In this document: positions 18,201 to 26,306 of the stretch, one piece after another
Layout: every line of letters begins with the position of its first letter
Numbering within the stretch: the stretch's first letter is position 1
Origin: an uncultured Christensenella sp.
GTDB lineage: Bacteria > Bacillota > Clostridia > Christensenellales > Borkfalkiaceae
Reading direction: 5' to 3'
Assembly: GCA_910587015.1 (NCBI GenBank)
Contig: CAJUME010000016.1
Location: 4,511-68,510 of the forward strand
DNA: 64,000 nt
Program-made: the position numbers and the translations under genes
Notes under the pieces: generated by a model
Database searches by the model: none
What the model was told of the DNA's origin: nothing
The model's input: the letters and a program-made list of their open reading frames with translations, nothing else

Positions 18201-18441
18201 TCTTTTCAAAGGTCAGCCATTCGCCTAAATATGCAAGCAAAGCCAGCACAAGAAACGAGCCGTAGCCGAACGTGCCGTACATAAACGTGCATACAGCCGC
18301 CCCTATATCCGCAAAAACGTACTGTCTTGTAACAAGCATTAAAAATACTATTGCAGTAAATAAAAGCAAAGTCATTCCGAAGGTTTCCCTCGTGAATATG
18401 TACGACGCTTTTTTTGTTTTATCCTTTATTTTATCTTCCAC
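15271..18441 (-). CDS. ftsK: DNA translocase FtsK/SpoIIIE
   Basis: This septal DNA pump clears chromosome DNA from the closing division site. In 1056 residues there are about four N-terminal membrane helices (20-185), a long acidic, Gln/Pro/Ser-rich linker (about 190-570), the motor with Walker A VAGTTGSGKSICLSALL (about 720-737) and Walker B ILIVLDEFGDLM, and a C-terminal gamma winged helix (about 985-1050) that reads KOPS/SRS-type sequences. The GTG start at 18439-18441 follows GAGGAG. A promoter lies at 18524-18552. It begins the run ftsK-rimO-pgsA-cinA-recA. Confidence 0.96.
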   Translation of the reverse strand: MEDKIKDKTKKASYIFTRETFGMTLLLFTAIVFLMLVTRQYVFADIGAAVCTFMYGTFGYGSFLVLALLAYLGEWLTFEKKIKISLRRAFAVALTVFMLFLLFHAVTTRNFTLEGYGKYIADCYKNAQNGIAGYTFGGVVSAIVVYPLAKLSFVAAYIILSLLTVACVYVTVLAFGGRNIFTIKRSRKASGANIVADNAALSEEAAVSTAPTEQPQSTAQPVQNNIYVHQPPVQTTASATVEQEDDKFSSKNLGRKILFENGEFAAESYRRNMIFNENSYFNRPSTTTASEADYLSSFSSGGAKSQKNNAAVPEASYTEAYSDEVLNQTVQSTPSSFVYGEQPATDLGGYSDGGIYPVQSSEQQPQIYGEYVRDNSTEEEQDYSADIYEPESSRNYSENTEAFEEPEPYQEPPYVPSARGLGTVGFTPSEQPSEPEQNYNQAIRSDLPAENISADNEDAESKVDRLFSLPSRRDRGTSSLGRASSNAELFDDDEMDGNAESEATVRRDSNVESNPRNALQSGNISPVSPVRRTENTEKPAATVPPAAQPVPAEEKPKHVWKKYVRPSLDLLDDYPETNNINTGEIEDNKRIIVETLDRFKIASEVSNVTIGPAITRYDVIIIDKTKINQSVKYRDAIAMELKKDNVNAYLNYSKGALSIEVPNNVRTTVGLKGMLASRSFLNSKQGSLTFGLGKNIEGEVVCPDITKMPHLLVAGTTGSGKSICLSALLVSLLYKYGPEELRLILVDPKQVEFISYDKLPHLMINEILYECDKAIKALNWAIKEMERRYTLFKDMTEAGQATKNLEEYNAHLPAGEEKLPKILIVLDEFGDLMLQAKKDIESRIIKLVQKARAAGIHLILATQRPSVDCITGLIKSNLPTRIGFKVNSFDDARCIFDIGGAEKLLGRGDLYFRSAENPDLTRIQGCFVDTHEVQRVTDFIKSHNETYFDQGLADFINTVEQEETTAPALGGGEGGEDDEFKIDDTHIKALKYCVTSNQASVSMIQRRFPVGYIKACKIIDWMEKMNYITPSEGSKPRKVLLSKDEFVQIYGEDIDD

Positions 18442-18523
18442 CTTAACTCCTCGCGCATAATATTAAACGATAATATTGCCGTCCGCATCAATCAAAGCTT
18501 TTATAATATATTCAATCTGTTTT

Positions 18524-18552
18524 ATTATAACATTTTACAATTGAAATAGCAA
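18524..18552 (-). promoter_or_regulatory. ftsK promoter
   Basis: TTGCTA (18547-18552) and TATAAT (18524-18529) on the minus strand with a 17-bp spacer, in the 138-bp gap between murC and ftsK. Confidence 0.6.
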
Positions 18553-18579
18553 CGAAATGACGGCATTTTACGCCTTAAA

Positions 18580-19908
18580 TCAAGCCGAAAAATTTGCCGC
18601 GGCAGACTTTGCAAGCTCGTAAATATCCCCTGCGCCGAGCACAAGAATAATATCCCCGCTCTGCGCGCCCGACATAAACTCCGATATATCCCTTATTTCG
18701 TCGCCATAACGCGAATTGCATAGGCCTTGCGACAGTGTAAGCGCACTGCCCGCATCGTCAAAGTACTCCCGCGCGGCAAAGGTGCGGTATACAAGCAGAT
18801 TTTTAAGCGGAGAAAGCGCCTTAATAAAATCTTTGAAAAGGTTTTTTGTCCGCGAATATGTATGCGGCTGAAAAATTACAAGCAGTCTGCCCTTTACTAT
18901 GCTGTTTGCGGTATTAATCGCCGTGGCAATTTCGTCGGGGTGATGGGCATAATCCGCAATTATTTCGGCGCCGTTTGCATTTCCTATATGCTCAAACCGC
19001 CTTTCTACGCCCGTAAACGACAGCAGACCTTTTTTTACCGCTTCAAAGCTTATCCCCGCCGCTCGCGCCGCCGCGGCTGCCGCAAGCGCGTTAAGCACAT
19101 TGTGTTTGCCGTAAACGCAAAGACTTACCTTGCCGCAATTCACGCCCTTTTCGCAAATATCAAAGCTGAATTTACCACTGTTTTCAATGATATTTTCTGC
19201 CGAATAGTCCGCATTTTTATCATAACCGAAGGTAAGCCCGCCGATTAGCAAATCGTTAAAAGGCGTTACTGCAATTTCCGCCGAGCCAGCAAACCGCTTA
19301 TATGCAAGCCTTAAATTTTCCGCATTGCCGTAGCATTCGAGGTGGTCGGGGTCGGTATTCAGCACAACGGAAATATCCGGCTTTAAAAGCAGAAAATTCT
19401 GCTTGTATTCACACGCCTCGGTAATAAAATACTCGTTCCCGCAATAATAAAAATTCGAAAGGCGCGCATCTCTGCCGCCGATATGCGCGCAAAACCCCTT
19501 TTCCGCCGTCATAAAAATATGCGCAAGCATAGACGCCGCCGTAGTCTTGCCGTGACAGCCGCTAATTGCTATAACCCTTTCAAAGCTTCGGCTTATTTCC
19601 GTTAACAGCTGTCCGCGCGATATTATAGGCTTATTTAAGCCTCGCGCTTGTGCAAGCTGTAAATTGCTTTCGTTTATTGCGTCCGTATAGACGATAACGT
19701 CAAACTCTTCTATGCTTTTTTTGCAGTCGCCAACGAATATTTCCGCGCCTATGGCGGTTAAATCGTCAACATAAACGCTGTGCGACTTGTCGCTGCCCGC
19801 AACCTTAGCACCCTTCAAAAGCAGAAATTTAGCAAGCGCGCTCATGCTTACTCCGCCCGCGCCTATAAAGTAAAAGCTGTTATAAGTCTCCCAAATTCTT
19901 TTACGCAT
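18580..19908 (-). CDS. murC: UDP-N-acetylmuramate--L-alanine ligase
   Basis: MurC adds the first amino acid of the peptidoglycan stem peptide. The 442 residues hold the UDP-binding N-domain (FYFIGAGGVSMSALAKFLL), the ATP loop in ISGCHGKTTAASML (about residues 114-127; most homologues read GTHGKT), the central NTDPDHLECYGN, and DYAHHPDEI in the ATP domain. The gene stands apart from the main division cluster, divergent from spoVG and upstream of ftsK. Confidence 0.97.
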   Translation of the reverse strand: MRKRIWETYNSFYFIGAGGVSMSALAKFLLLKGAKVAGSDKSHSVYVDDLTAIGAEIFVGDCKKSIEEFDVIVYTDAINESNLQLAQARGLNKPIISRGQLLTEISRSFERVIAISGCHGKTTAASMLAHIFMTAEKGFCAHIGGRDARLSNFYYCGNEYFITEACEYKQNFLLLKPDISVVLNTDPDHLECYGNAENLRLAYKRFAGSAEIAVTPFNDLLIGGLTFGYDKNADYSAENIIENSGKFSFDICEKGVNCGKVSLCVYGKHNVLNALAAAAAARAAGISFEAVKKGLLSFTGVERRFEHIGNANGAEIIADYAHHPDEIATAINTANSIVKGRLLVIFQPHTYSRTKNLFKDFIKALSPLKNLLVYRTFAAREYFDDAGSALTLSQGLCNSRYGDEIRDISEFMSGAQSGDIILVLGAGDIYELAKSAAANFSA

Positions 19909-19993
19909 ATTAAATTTTATTAAGCATTTTGCGGCATTAGCACGAAATTTGGCGTTTTTTACAAAATTTAAACAAAATTTTTCAGTTTAAGTA

Positions 19994-20022
19994 TTGAAAT
20001 TGTTTTTGCTTTATTGTACAAT
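19994..20022 (+). promoter_or_regulatory. spoVG promoter
   Basis: TTGAAA (19994-19999) and TACAAT (20017-20022) with a 17-bp spacer. The gene start follows 34 bp later. A sigma-A type promoter; no sigma-H type sequence is evident. Confidence 0.6.
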
Positions 20023-20056
20023 GTATTTAATGAAAGTATATTCTGGAAGGTGAGCT

Positions 20057-20320
20057 ATGAAAATCTCAGATGTACGAATCAGGTTAGTTAACAAGGAGGA
20101 CAATAAACTAAAAGCGGTAGCCTCGATTACTATTGACGATTGCTTTGTCGTGCACGACATAAAAGTTATCGACTCTACCGAAGGCGCGTTTATTGCGATG
20201 CCCAGCAGAAAAACTAATGATGGCGAATATAAGGATATTGCACATCCGCTTAACACCGAGACCCGAGAAACTTTAAAAACGGCAATCCTTACGGCTTACT
20301 ATGATGAACTTAAAAAATAA
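20057..20320 (+). CDS. spoVG: SpoVG, RNA-binding septation regulator
   Basis: SpoVG is a small conserved RNA/DNA-binding protein affecting septation and many other processes in Firmicutes. The 87 residues match from MKISDVRIRLV through LKAVASITIDDCFVVHDIKVID and FIAMPSRK to AHPLNTETRETL. Length is typical. A GGAAGGTGA site precedes the ATG. It is monocistronic, with a promoter at 19994 and a strong terminator at 20366-20399, and lies between murC and ftsZ. Confidence 0.97.
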   Translation: MKISDVRIRLVNKEDNKLKAVASITIDDCFVVHDIKVIDSTEGAFIAMPSRKTNDGEYKDIAHPLNTETRETLKTAILTAYYDELKK

Positions 20321-20365
20321 ATAAGTCATATTTTGGTTTTCCGTTAGTTAATACTGAATTTGTAA

Positions 20366-20402
20366 AGAAACAGCGCACGCAAAAGCGTGCGCTGTTTCTT
20401 TT
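20366..20402. terminator. Bidirectional terminator between spoVG and ftsZ
   Basis: Perfect 15-bp stem (20366-20380 with 20385-20399, loop AAAA) flanked by T on the right side and A-rich sequence on the left; it serves two converging genes. Confidence 0.92.
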
Positions 20403-20405
20403 ATT

Positions 20406-21728
20406 TTATTCCTCACCGGTTTTTTTACCGAAGTTTTTAAGCCTTTCTATAAATTTAGGTACGCTTTTGCCGGTAGGCCGCTCTATTCTCTCCTCGTCGT
20501 TATAAACGCCGCGGACGGGAGGCTCCGTCTGCTGATACTGCACGTTCTGAACGGGCGGCTGGGAAATTTCCGCTCTGTGCAAGGGCTGAGGCTGTATCGG
20601 TTGAACCGGTTGTACAGGCTGAGCGGGCTGCAAGGGCTGGGTGCTTCTGTAATAGGGCGATTCGCTTACGGACATTCTCCTTACGCTACCGCCGCCGAAG
20701 CTGTTGCTTTCATGCGTTCCGCCGCCGACGCTTCTTCTCTGCTCGTCGTCGTGACGGTTGTCATAGCCGGGGAAGCCCGTCGCAATTACGGTTATTTCAA
20801 CCTCGTCCTGAACGTTGGGGTCGATTCTCACGCCGAATATAATATTTGCCGAGGCGTCTACAACACTGCTTATCAGCTCCGCCGCGTCTGCGCCCTCCGC
20901 CATAGTCAAATCGTTGCCGCCACATACGTTTATAATAACGCCGCGCGCGCCCTCTATCGTGGTTTCGAGAAGCGGAGAATTGATTGCAACCCTTACCGCC
21001 TCTAAAATTCTGTTTTCACCCTTTGCAACGCCGACGCCGAGGTGCGCAATGCCGCTGTCCTTCAAAATCGTCCTTACGTCCGCAAAGTCGAGATTGATAA
21101 GCGCGGGATTAACAATCAGCTCCGCAATGCCGCGGATACCCTGCTTTAAAATATCGTCCGCAACGCAGAAGGCGTCTACCATGGTAGTGCTTCTGTCAAC
21201 TATTGTTCTCAGCTTATCGTTGGGAATAACGATAAGCGAATCGACGTAGTTCTTTAAATTGTCAAGGCCCTTGATAGTATTTTCTTTTCTGCGCCTGCCC
21301 TCGAAGCCGAAAGGCTCCGTAACCACGGCAACGGTAAGAATTTTCATATCTCTCGCAATTTTTGCGATTACCGGCGCCGCGCCAGTACCCGTACCGCCGC
21401 CCATACCGGCGGTTATAAATAAAAGGTCGGTGTTTTTAATGGCTTCCGTCAGCTCGGTCTTGCTTTCTTCGGCGGCGCCTCTGCCCACTTCGGGGTCGGC
21501 GCCCGCGCCAAGTCCCTTTGTAAGCACAGTGCCTATCTGAATTTTATGCTCGCACGGCGACAGCACAAGCGTCTGGCTGTCGGTATTTACAACATAATAC
21601 TCGGCGCAGTCTATGCCCGCTTCAAGCATTCTGTTAACGGCGTTATTTCCCGCGCCGCCTACGCCTATAACCTTGATTCTCGCTTTTCCGGTAATGCCGC
21701 CTGCGCCGCCCGTTAAATCGTTAAACAT
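20406..21728 (-). CDS. ftsZ: Cell division GTPase FtsZ
   Basis: FtsZ forms the Z-ring. The 440 residues start with a short tail and the GTPase domain IKVIGVGGAGNNAVNRM, the tubulin signature GGGTGTGAAP (about 109-118), and synergy loop NLDFADVRTIL. After about residue 325 comes a long disordered linker with a Gln-Pro repeat block (QPLQPAQPVQPVQPIQP), then a C-terminal peptide VPKFIERLKNFGKK that would bind FtsA or other partners. It lies 33 bp after ftsA. No sporulation genes (spoIIGA, sigE) follow it, unlike many spore-formers. Confidence 0.98.
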   Translation of the reverse strand: MFNDLTGGAGGITGKARIKVIGVGGAGNNAVNRMLEAGIDCAEYYVVNTDSQTLVLSPCEHKIQIGTVLTKGLGAGADPEVGRGAAEESKTELTEAIKNTDLLFITAGMGGGTGTGAAPVIAKIARDMKILTVAVVTEPFGFEGRRRKENTIKGLDNLKNYVDSLIVIPNDKLRTIVDRSTTMVDAFCVADDILKQGIRGIAELIVNPALINLDFADVRTILKDSGIAHLGVGVAKGENRILEAVRVAINSPLLETTIEGARGVIINVCGGNDLTMAEGADAAELISSVVDASANIIFGVRIDPNVQDEVEITVIATGFPGYDNRHDDEQRRSVGGGTHESNSFGGGSVRRMSVSESPYYRSTQPLQPAQPVQPVQPIQPQPLHRAEISQPPVQNVQYQQTEPPVRGVYNDEERIERPTGKSVPKFIERLKNFGKKTGEE

Positions 21729-21761
21729 AATTTACCCTCCGTAAATCGTCAATGTATAATT

Positions 21762-22898
21762 TCAAATAAGTGTTTTTGATAGCTTTTCGTCTGCAAGAGC
21801 GGTATCCAGAAGGCTAAGCAACGACGAAAACCTCGGTTTGTCGTAAAAAGGCACCTTCGGAGCGATAACCTCCACGCTCTTTTCAAGTCTGCCCGCAATA
21901 TGCTCTGCCGCGCCGCGAACAGTCTTTATTCCTTCCCCCGTAACAAGCAACGGACCCGCGTCTGTATATCTGACGGGACAGCCCTGTCTGCATTCCTGCA
22001 CGGTTTCGCAAATTCCGTCAAGCCCCTCGCGTATTCTGTCGCGCAGCGTCATTGTGGAAAATGCATAGGTTTTACCCTCGGAAACGCATTCCTCGGTACC
22101 TGTCAGCTTTTCTTTGGCGTTTAAATTTACTGTTGACAGATAAGAAAGCGCAACCTCGTACGGGATATTCAGCTCCGACATAAGGTATACCGCCACATGT
22201 CCTATACCTACGGAAAACGCCTCGCTGTATAAAAGTCCGTCGCCGTAAACAACGCTGTATGTCGAAGAAATAAAGCCCAAATCAAGCAAAGCCGTGCATT
22301 TGTTACGCTTTTCCGGCTCGATTAAATACATTGCCTCGGCATGACTTAACGGAATAAGATTTACAACAAGAATGTCCTTAAACCGCTTGAATACGTCCAT
22401 TATACAGCCGATAAAGGAATTTTTACATTTATAAAAGCAGAATTTACCGTGCAAGCTGTCACTAACCGCGCCGACGGGGTCAATCACCTTACGCTTGTCC
22501 GACAAAACATAATAAAGACAGCTGTGCCTTACCGTGCGCCAAGCCTCGTCGTCGGGCGGGGCGGACATTCCGGTAAGCGTTTTAACGTCGGAGGAATTTA
22601 TTTTTCTCGACGAGGAAAAGCTTAGCGTCTTGTCAACGTTCACAAGCTTAATAAATTCGTCGGGCACACCGACGTAAAAGCTTTTTATTCCGCTGTTTGA
22701 TGCAAGCGTACTTTTGACGGCTTCGGTCACCGCGCAGACAAAGCTGTGAATATCCAGCAGCTCGCCTTCGGCATAGCCCTCGTAATCGCAGGTATATTTA
22801 CTTTTTATAATAAAAGTGTTGTTTACTCCCCTTTCGCCGACAACCGCGGTAACTTCCGAAGAGCGTATATCCAACACGGCAACGTATTTTGCGCGCAT
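21762..22898 (-). CDS. ftsA: FtsA-like cell division ATPase
   Basis: The 378-residue protein has the actin-like FtsA arrangement: phosphate-1 segment VAVLDIRSSEVTAVVGE at the N-terminus, an SHS2-like insertion (about 80-165), and TALLDLGFISSTYSVVYGD as phosphate-2. The usual glycines of the second loop are partly replaced (GFISST instead of GGGTTD), and the C-terminus is shorter than most FtsA (about 420), ending LLSLLDTALADEKLSKTL, which may or may not be the membrane-binding helix. It precedes ftsZ by 33 bp and has its own promoter at 22926-22955. Confidence 0.88.
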   Translation of the reverse strand: MRAKYVAVLDIRSSEVTAVVGERGVNNTFIIKSKYTCDYEGYAEGELLDIHSFVCAVTEAVKSTLASNSGIKSFYVGVPDEFIKLVNVDKTLSFSSSRKINSSDVKTLTGMSAPPDDEAWRTVRHSCLYYVLSDKRKVIDPVGAVSDSLHGKFCFYKCKNSFIGCIMDVFKRFKDILVVNLIPLSHAEAMYLIEPEKRNKCTALLDLGFISSTYSVVYGDGLLYSEAFSVGIGHVAVYLMSELNIPYEVALSYLSTVNLNAKEKLTGTEECVSEGKTYAFSTMTLRDRIREGLDGICETVQECRQGCPVRYTDAGPLLVTGEGIKTVRGAAEHIAGRLEKSVEVIAPKVPFYDKPRFSSLLSLLDTALADEKLSKTLI

Positions 22899-22925
22899 AA
22901 TATCCCCGCATCAAAGTATACAAAT

Positions 22926-22955
22926 ATTATATAATAGTGTAAATATAAAAGTCAA
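22926..22955 (-). promoter_or_regulatory. ftsA-ftsZ promoter
   Basis: TTGACT (22950-22955) and TATAAT (22926-22931), spacer 18 bp, located just after the terminator that closes the upstream wall-gene operon. ftsAZ is thus probably a separate unit. Confidence 0.7.
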
Positions 22956-22967
22956 CTGTTTGAAAGA

Positions 22968-22995
22968 AAAAAGCGATGCCTGAGCATCGCTTTTT
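22968..22995 (-). terminator. Terminator after ftsQ
   Basis: Arms AAAAAGCGATGC and GCATCGCTTTTT (22968-22979, 22984-22995), loop CTGA; T-rich in the minus direction. Confidence 0.88.
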
Positions 22996-23007
22996 ATATG
23001 TAATGTT

Positions 23008-23772
23008 TTACCGATAGGTTGAAGATACAGTCCCTTCCGCGGTACGATAGCAGTAAATTTCCCCGCACTGCTTTTTGTCCGCAGACAAGCCCATAAAGCA
23101 ATCAAGCCCCGCGCTTATTTTTTCGTTTGCGTAAAAGCCGAAATCCAAAACCGTCAGCCTTACGCCGCATCTTAAATAAAAGCTTATTCCGTCATTAATC
23201 ACCCCTATGCTTAAAACTGCCTTTTCGCAAACAGAGCGCAGAGAGCCGAACACATTTTCAAACGCCGCACAAGCCGCGGCAAGCTTATCGGAATATTGCA
23301 GCATATCTGCGGGCGCCGCGCCCTCAACCAGAAGATTCGGAATACCGTCCGGATTTATCGCCGCTTCTTCATTTTCCGCAACCCGCAACGGCGAGCCGCT
23401 TTCGTCATACACCGTATAAGCACCGCCGACGTCGGCACAATAAAACACTTCCTTATGCTCTTTAATGGTCACGTTAAGCGTGCAAGGATAAACCTTTTTG
23501 AATTCTGCAACGTAAAAATAATTGCCGTCGGACAAATCAGACTTCACCTTTTCCTCCGTAACCGAGGAAATAAGCTTGCCCTTTACGTTTTTAAGAATTG
23601 CGTTTTTGAATTCCGCAATCTTCGCCTGCGCCTCGTTGTCGGTTTTGCAGGTATAGCTGTACATTGTGACGTTTACGTTCCTCACGGCAAATATCACCCC
23701 GACGCCTATTGCAACCGAAGCTAGCATAATAACGCATATAAATAAAACCGCAATTTTTCTTATGTATTTCAT
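23008..23772 (-). CDS. ftsQ: Cell division protein FtsQ/DivIB
   Basis: FtsQ/DivIB is the bitopic scaffold of the FtsQLB subcomplex. The 254 residues give a single N-terminal membrane helix (about 7-31), a POTRA domain (about 32-105, starting VRNVNVTMYSYTCK) and a beta domain with YCADVGGAYTVYDESGSPL. It starts 6 bp after murA. It is somewhat shorter than average and has no long cytoplasmic tail. Confidence 0.85.
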   Translation of the reverse strand: MKYIRKIAVLFICVIMLASVAIGVGVIFAVRNVNVTMYSYTCKTDNEAQAKIAEFKNAILKNVKGKLISSVTEEKVKSDLSDGNYFYVAEFKKVYPCTLNVTIKEHKEVFYCADVGGAYTVYDESGSPLRVAENEEAAINPDGIPNLLVEGAAPADMLQYSDKLAAACAAFENVFGSLRSVCEKAVLSIGVINDGISFYLRCGVRLTVLDFGFYANEKISAGLDCFMGLSADKKQCGEIYCYRTAEGTVSSTYR

Positions 23773-23777
23773 TTAAC

Positions 23778-25034
23778 CTATACGGACAGCCTTACAATAT
23801 CCCCGCCGAGCCGCCTCAGCTTATATTCGAAAGCGCCGTATCCCCTGTCTATATGTGAAATATCCAGAATTTCGCTTCTTCCCACTGCGGAAAGCGCCGC
23901 CGAAACAAGCGCCGCCCCGCCGCGTAAATCGTGCGCAACAAGCGTTGCGCCGTGGAACCTTTCCACCCCGCGCACAAAGGCGTTGCGATTTATCACCGTA
24001 ATATCCGCACCCATTTTGCGAAGCTCGGGAACGTATTTGAAGCGGGTTTCAAACAAATTCTCCGTCACAATCGACTGCCCGCGGCAAATACAGCACAACG
24101 CGGTCATCTGCGCCTGCAAATCGGTAGGAAAGCCCGGATACGGCTGGGTTTCGATACTCTTTACGGAAGTAAGCCTTCTGTTATTTTCCAAAACTATTTT
24201 ATCATTATTTACGCGGATTTTGCAACCGTTTTCTCTAAGTTTATGTAAAAGCGAGCTTATATGCTCGGCGCAAGCCCGTTTAAGCTCTACCTCTCCGCCG
24301 CACATTGCAGCCGCTATAAGAAAGGTTCCCGCCTCTATTCTGTCGGGTATTGGCAGATATTCGCAGCCGGAAAGCTCTTTTACGCCCTGCACAACCACGG
24401 TGCCGCTGCCCGCTCCGCGCACCCTTGCGCCCATTGCGTTAAGAAATTTCTGCAAATCCTCTATTTCCGGCTCGCGGGCGGCGTTCTTTATAACCGTCAC
24501 GCCCTCCGCCTTTACCGCCGCAAGCATTATGTTTTCGGTTGCGCCCACGCTGGGGCAGTCAAGCATAATCTCGTTGCCCGTCAGCTTGTCGCATTTGCAG
24601 ACTATATAGCCGTTTTCCTCCGTAATTTCCACACCAAGACGTTTAAGCCCCGTAAGATGTAAATCCACGGGGCGCAATCCTATATCGCAACCGCCCGGAT
24701 AGGCGATTTTTGCCATATGAAAACGCGAAATTACCGAGCCGAGCAGAAATACCGACGAGCGCAATTCATGCGCAAGCTCGCTGGGTATTTCGTAGCAGTC
24801 GGCCACGGAGCTGTCAATTATTAAATTATTGCCGCAGAATTCCGCCCGACAGCCGAGCCTTGAAAGAATTTTGACCATATTTCTGACGTCGGAAATATGC
24901 GGAACGTCTGCAATCGTTACCTTTCCGTCCGTTAGGACGGCGGCGGCAAGTATAGGAAGCACGGAATTTTTGGCAGTCTGAATGTCCACGCTTCCGTATA
25001 GCTTGTTTCCTCCGTTAATTATGTATTTTTCCAT
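23778..25034 (-). CDS. murA: UDP-N-acetylglucosamine 1-carboxyvinyltransferase
   Basis: MurA transfers enolpyruvate to UDP-GlcNAc, the first committed step of peptidoglycan synthesis and the fosfomycin target. The protein shows the N-terminal NGGNKLYGSVDIQTAKNSVLP (the usual SGAKN reads QTAKN), the loop Cys in YPGGCDIGLRPVDLHL (about residue 115), and LIAAAMCGGEV. The start at ATG 25032-25034 was preferred because GGGG lies upstream and it aligns with the family; an in-frame ATG 30 bp earlier lacks a ribosome site. It sits between ftsW and ftsQ, where murG often lies. Confidence 0.95.
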   Translation of the reverse strand: MEKYIINGGNKLYGSVDIQTAKNSVLPILAAAVLTDGKVTIADVPHISDVRNMVKILSRLGCRAEFCGNNLIIDSSVADCYEIPSELAHELRSSVFLLGSVISRFHMAKIAYPGGCDIGLRPVDLHLTGLKRLGVEITEENGYIVCKCDKLTGNEIMLDCPSVGATENIMLAAVKAEGVTVIKNAAREPEIEDLQKFLNAMGARVRGAGSGTVVVQGVKELSGCEYLPIPDRIEAGTFLIAAAMCGGEVELKRACAEHISSLLHKLRENGCKIRVNNDKIVLENNRRLTSVKSIETQPYPGFPTDLQAQMTALCCICRGQSIVTENLFETRFKYVPELRKMGADITVINRNAFVRGVERFHGATLVAHDLRGGAALVSAALSAVGRSEILDISHIDRGYGAFEYKLRRLGGDIVRLSV

Positions 25035-25094
25035 ATAAACCCCGAGTAGTAAAATATACTCCATTATATGGAAAATACCCGTCTTATGTTAATT

Positions 25095-26306
25095 TCAGCC
25101 CAGCGCCTCGGCATTGCTATTGCTTGAAATATTGTAAAGCACGCCCATAGACGCCATAGTAATTATAAGCGAAGTATTTCCGCTGCTGATTAGCGGAAGC
25201 GGCAAGCCCGTTGGAGGTATTGTACCCGTAACAACAAGCGCATTTATTACAACCTGAATGCCGTAAACCATTGTAAAGCCCGCCGCAAGCAGAAAGCCGA
25301 ACCGCTCGTTACAGTTTTTGGCTATTTTAAACCCGCGCCAGACTATAAATGCACAGCACGCAAAAAACAGCAAAAGCCCGATAAAGCCAAGCTCCTCGCC
25401 CATTATCGCAAGAATGAAATCGCTTTCGGCAAAGGGCAAAAAGCGGTATTTTTGCGTGGAATTGAACAGCCCCGTACCGAACAGTCCGCCGTTGCCGAGC
25501 GCGTATAACGACTGAATAAGCTGATAGCCTTCGTCCTTAGGCGAAGCCCACGGGTCTAAAAAGGCGCTTAAACGCTGTAAGCGGTACGGCTCTAAAATAA
25601 TCAACACAGGCACTGCTATAACAAAGGGAATTAAAATAACTGCAAAGGTCTTTAAATTAGTGCCGCTTAAAAAAATTATTCCCAGCATAAGAAGCCCCAC
25701 GCACATTGTTATAGACATGTTGGGCTCTATAATTATCAGCACGCAAAAGAGAATGCCCACGCCAAGCACAGGCAAAACGCCCTTAACCGTTTTGACTTTG
25801 TTATAGTTTTTTGCAAAATACGCCGCAGAAAACAGCGCAAAGGCGTATTTTGCTATTTCGGACGGCTGAATGGTCACTCCACCGAAGCCTATCCAGCGGG
25901 TTGCGCCGTAATTTGTTATGCCGACATGCGGCACAAACACCAGCACAAGCAGAACGACCGAGATTATTATTGCGGCAAATCTGATTTTTGCAAGCTTTTT
26001 ATAGGGCAGAAAGCTTGTTCCCACCATTGCCGCCGTGCCGAGCACTACGCCTATAAGCTGTTTTTTGACAAAATACAGCTTGTCGCCGTACTGAACTCCG
26101 GCAGTGTAATAGCTTGCCGAATATATCATTAGGCAGCCGAAGCACGCCATTAAAAACACGCAAACTAAAAGCGGGATATCTCCCGCTTTTGTGTTTTTTC
26201 TGCGTTTTACCGCCGACCTTACGGCTTTTATCGGCTTTTCGGCGGTCGCGCCGCCGTCTGCAACCGCCTCGGGCGTTTTTTTGCGGCCCTTAAATATTTT
26301 CTTCAT
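25095..26306 (-). CDS. ftsW: SEDS peptidoglycan polymerase FtsW/SpoVE
   Basis: FtsW polymerises lipid II at the septum together with its class B PBP. The 403 residues have a 45-residue basic, Lys/Arg-rich cytoplasmic tail and about ten membrane helices. Family motifs include GVQYGDKLYFVKKQL, GATRWIGFGGVTIQPSEIAK, PWASPKDEGYQLIQSLYALGNGG, and FAESDFILAIMGEELGFIG with the catalytic Asp region, ending at IPPTGLPLPLISSGNTS. Overlaps murD by 17 bp. Confidence 0.96.
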   Translation of the reverse strand: MKKIFKGRKKTPEAVADGGATAEKPIKAVRSAVKRRKNTKAGDIPLLVCVFLMACFGCLMIYSASYYTAGVQYGDKLYFVKKQLIGVVLGTAAMVGTSFLPYKKLAKIRFAAIIISVVLLVLVFVPHVGITNYGATRWIGFGGVTIQPSEIAKYAFALFSAAYFAKNYNKVKTVKGVLPVLGVGILFCVLIIIEPNMSITMCVGLLMLGIIFLSGTNLKTFAVILIPFVIAVPVLIILEPYRLQRLSAFLDPWASPKDEGYQLIQSLYALGNGGLFGTGLFNSTQKYRFLPFAESDFILAIMGEELGFIGLLLFFACCAFIVWRGFKIAKNCNERFGFLLAAGFTMVYGIQVVINALVVTGTIPPTGLPLPLISSGNTSLIITMASMGVLYNISSNSNAEALG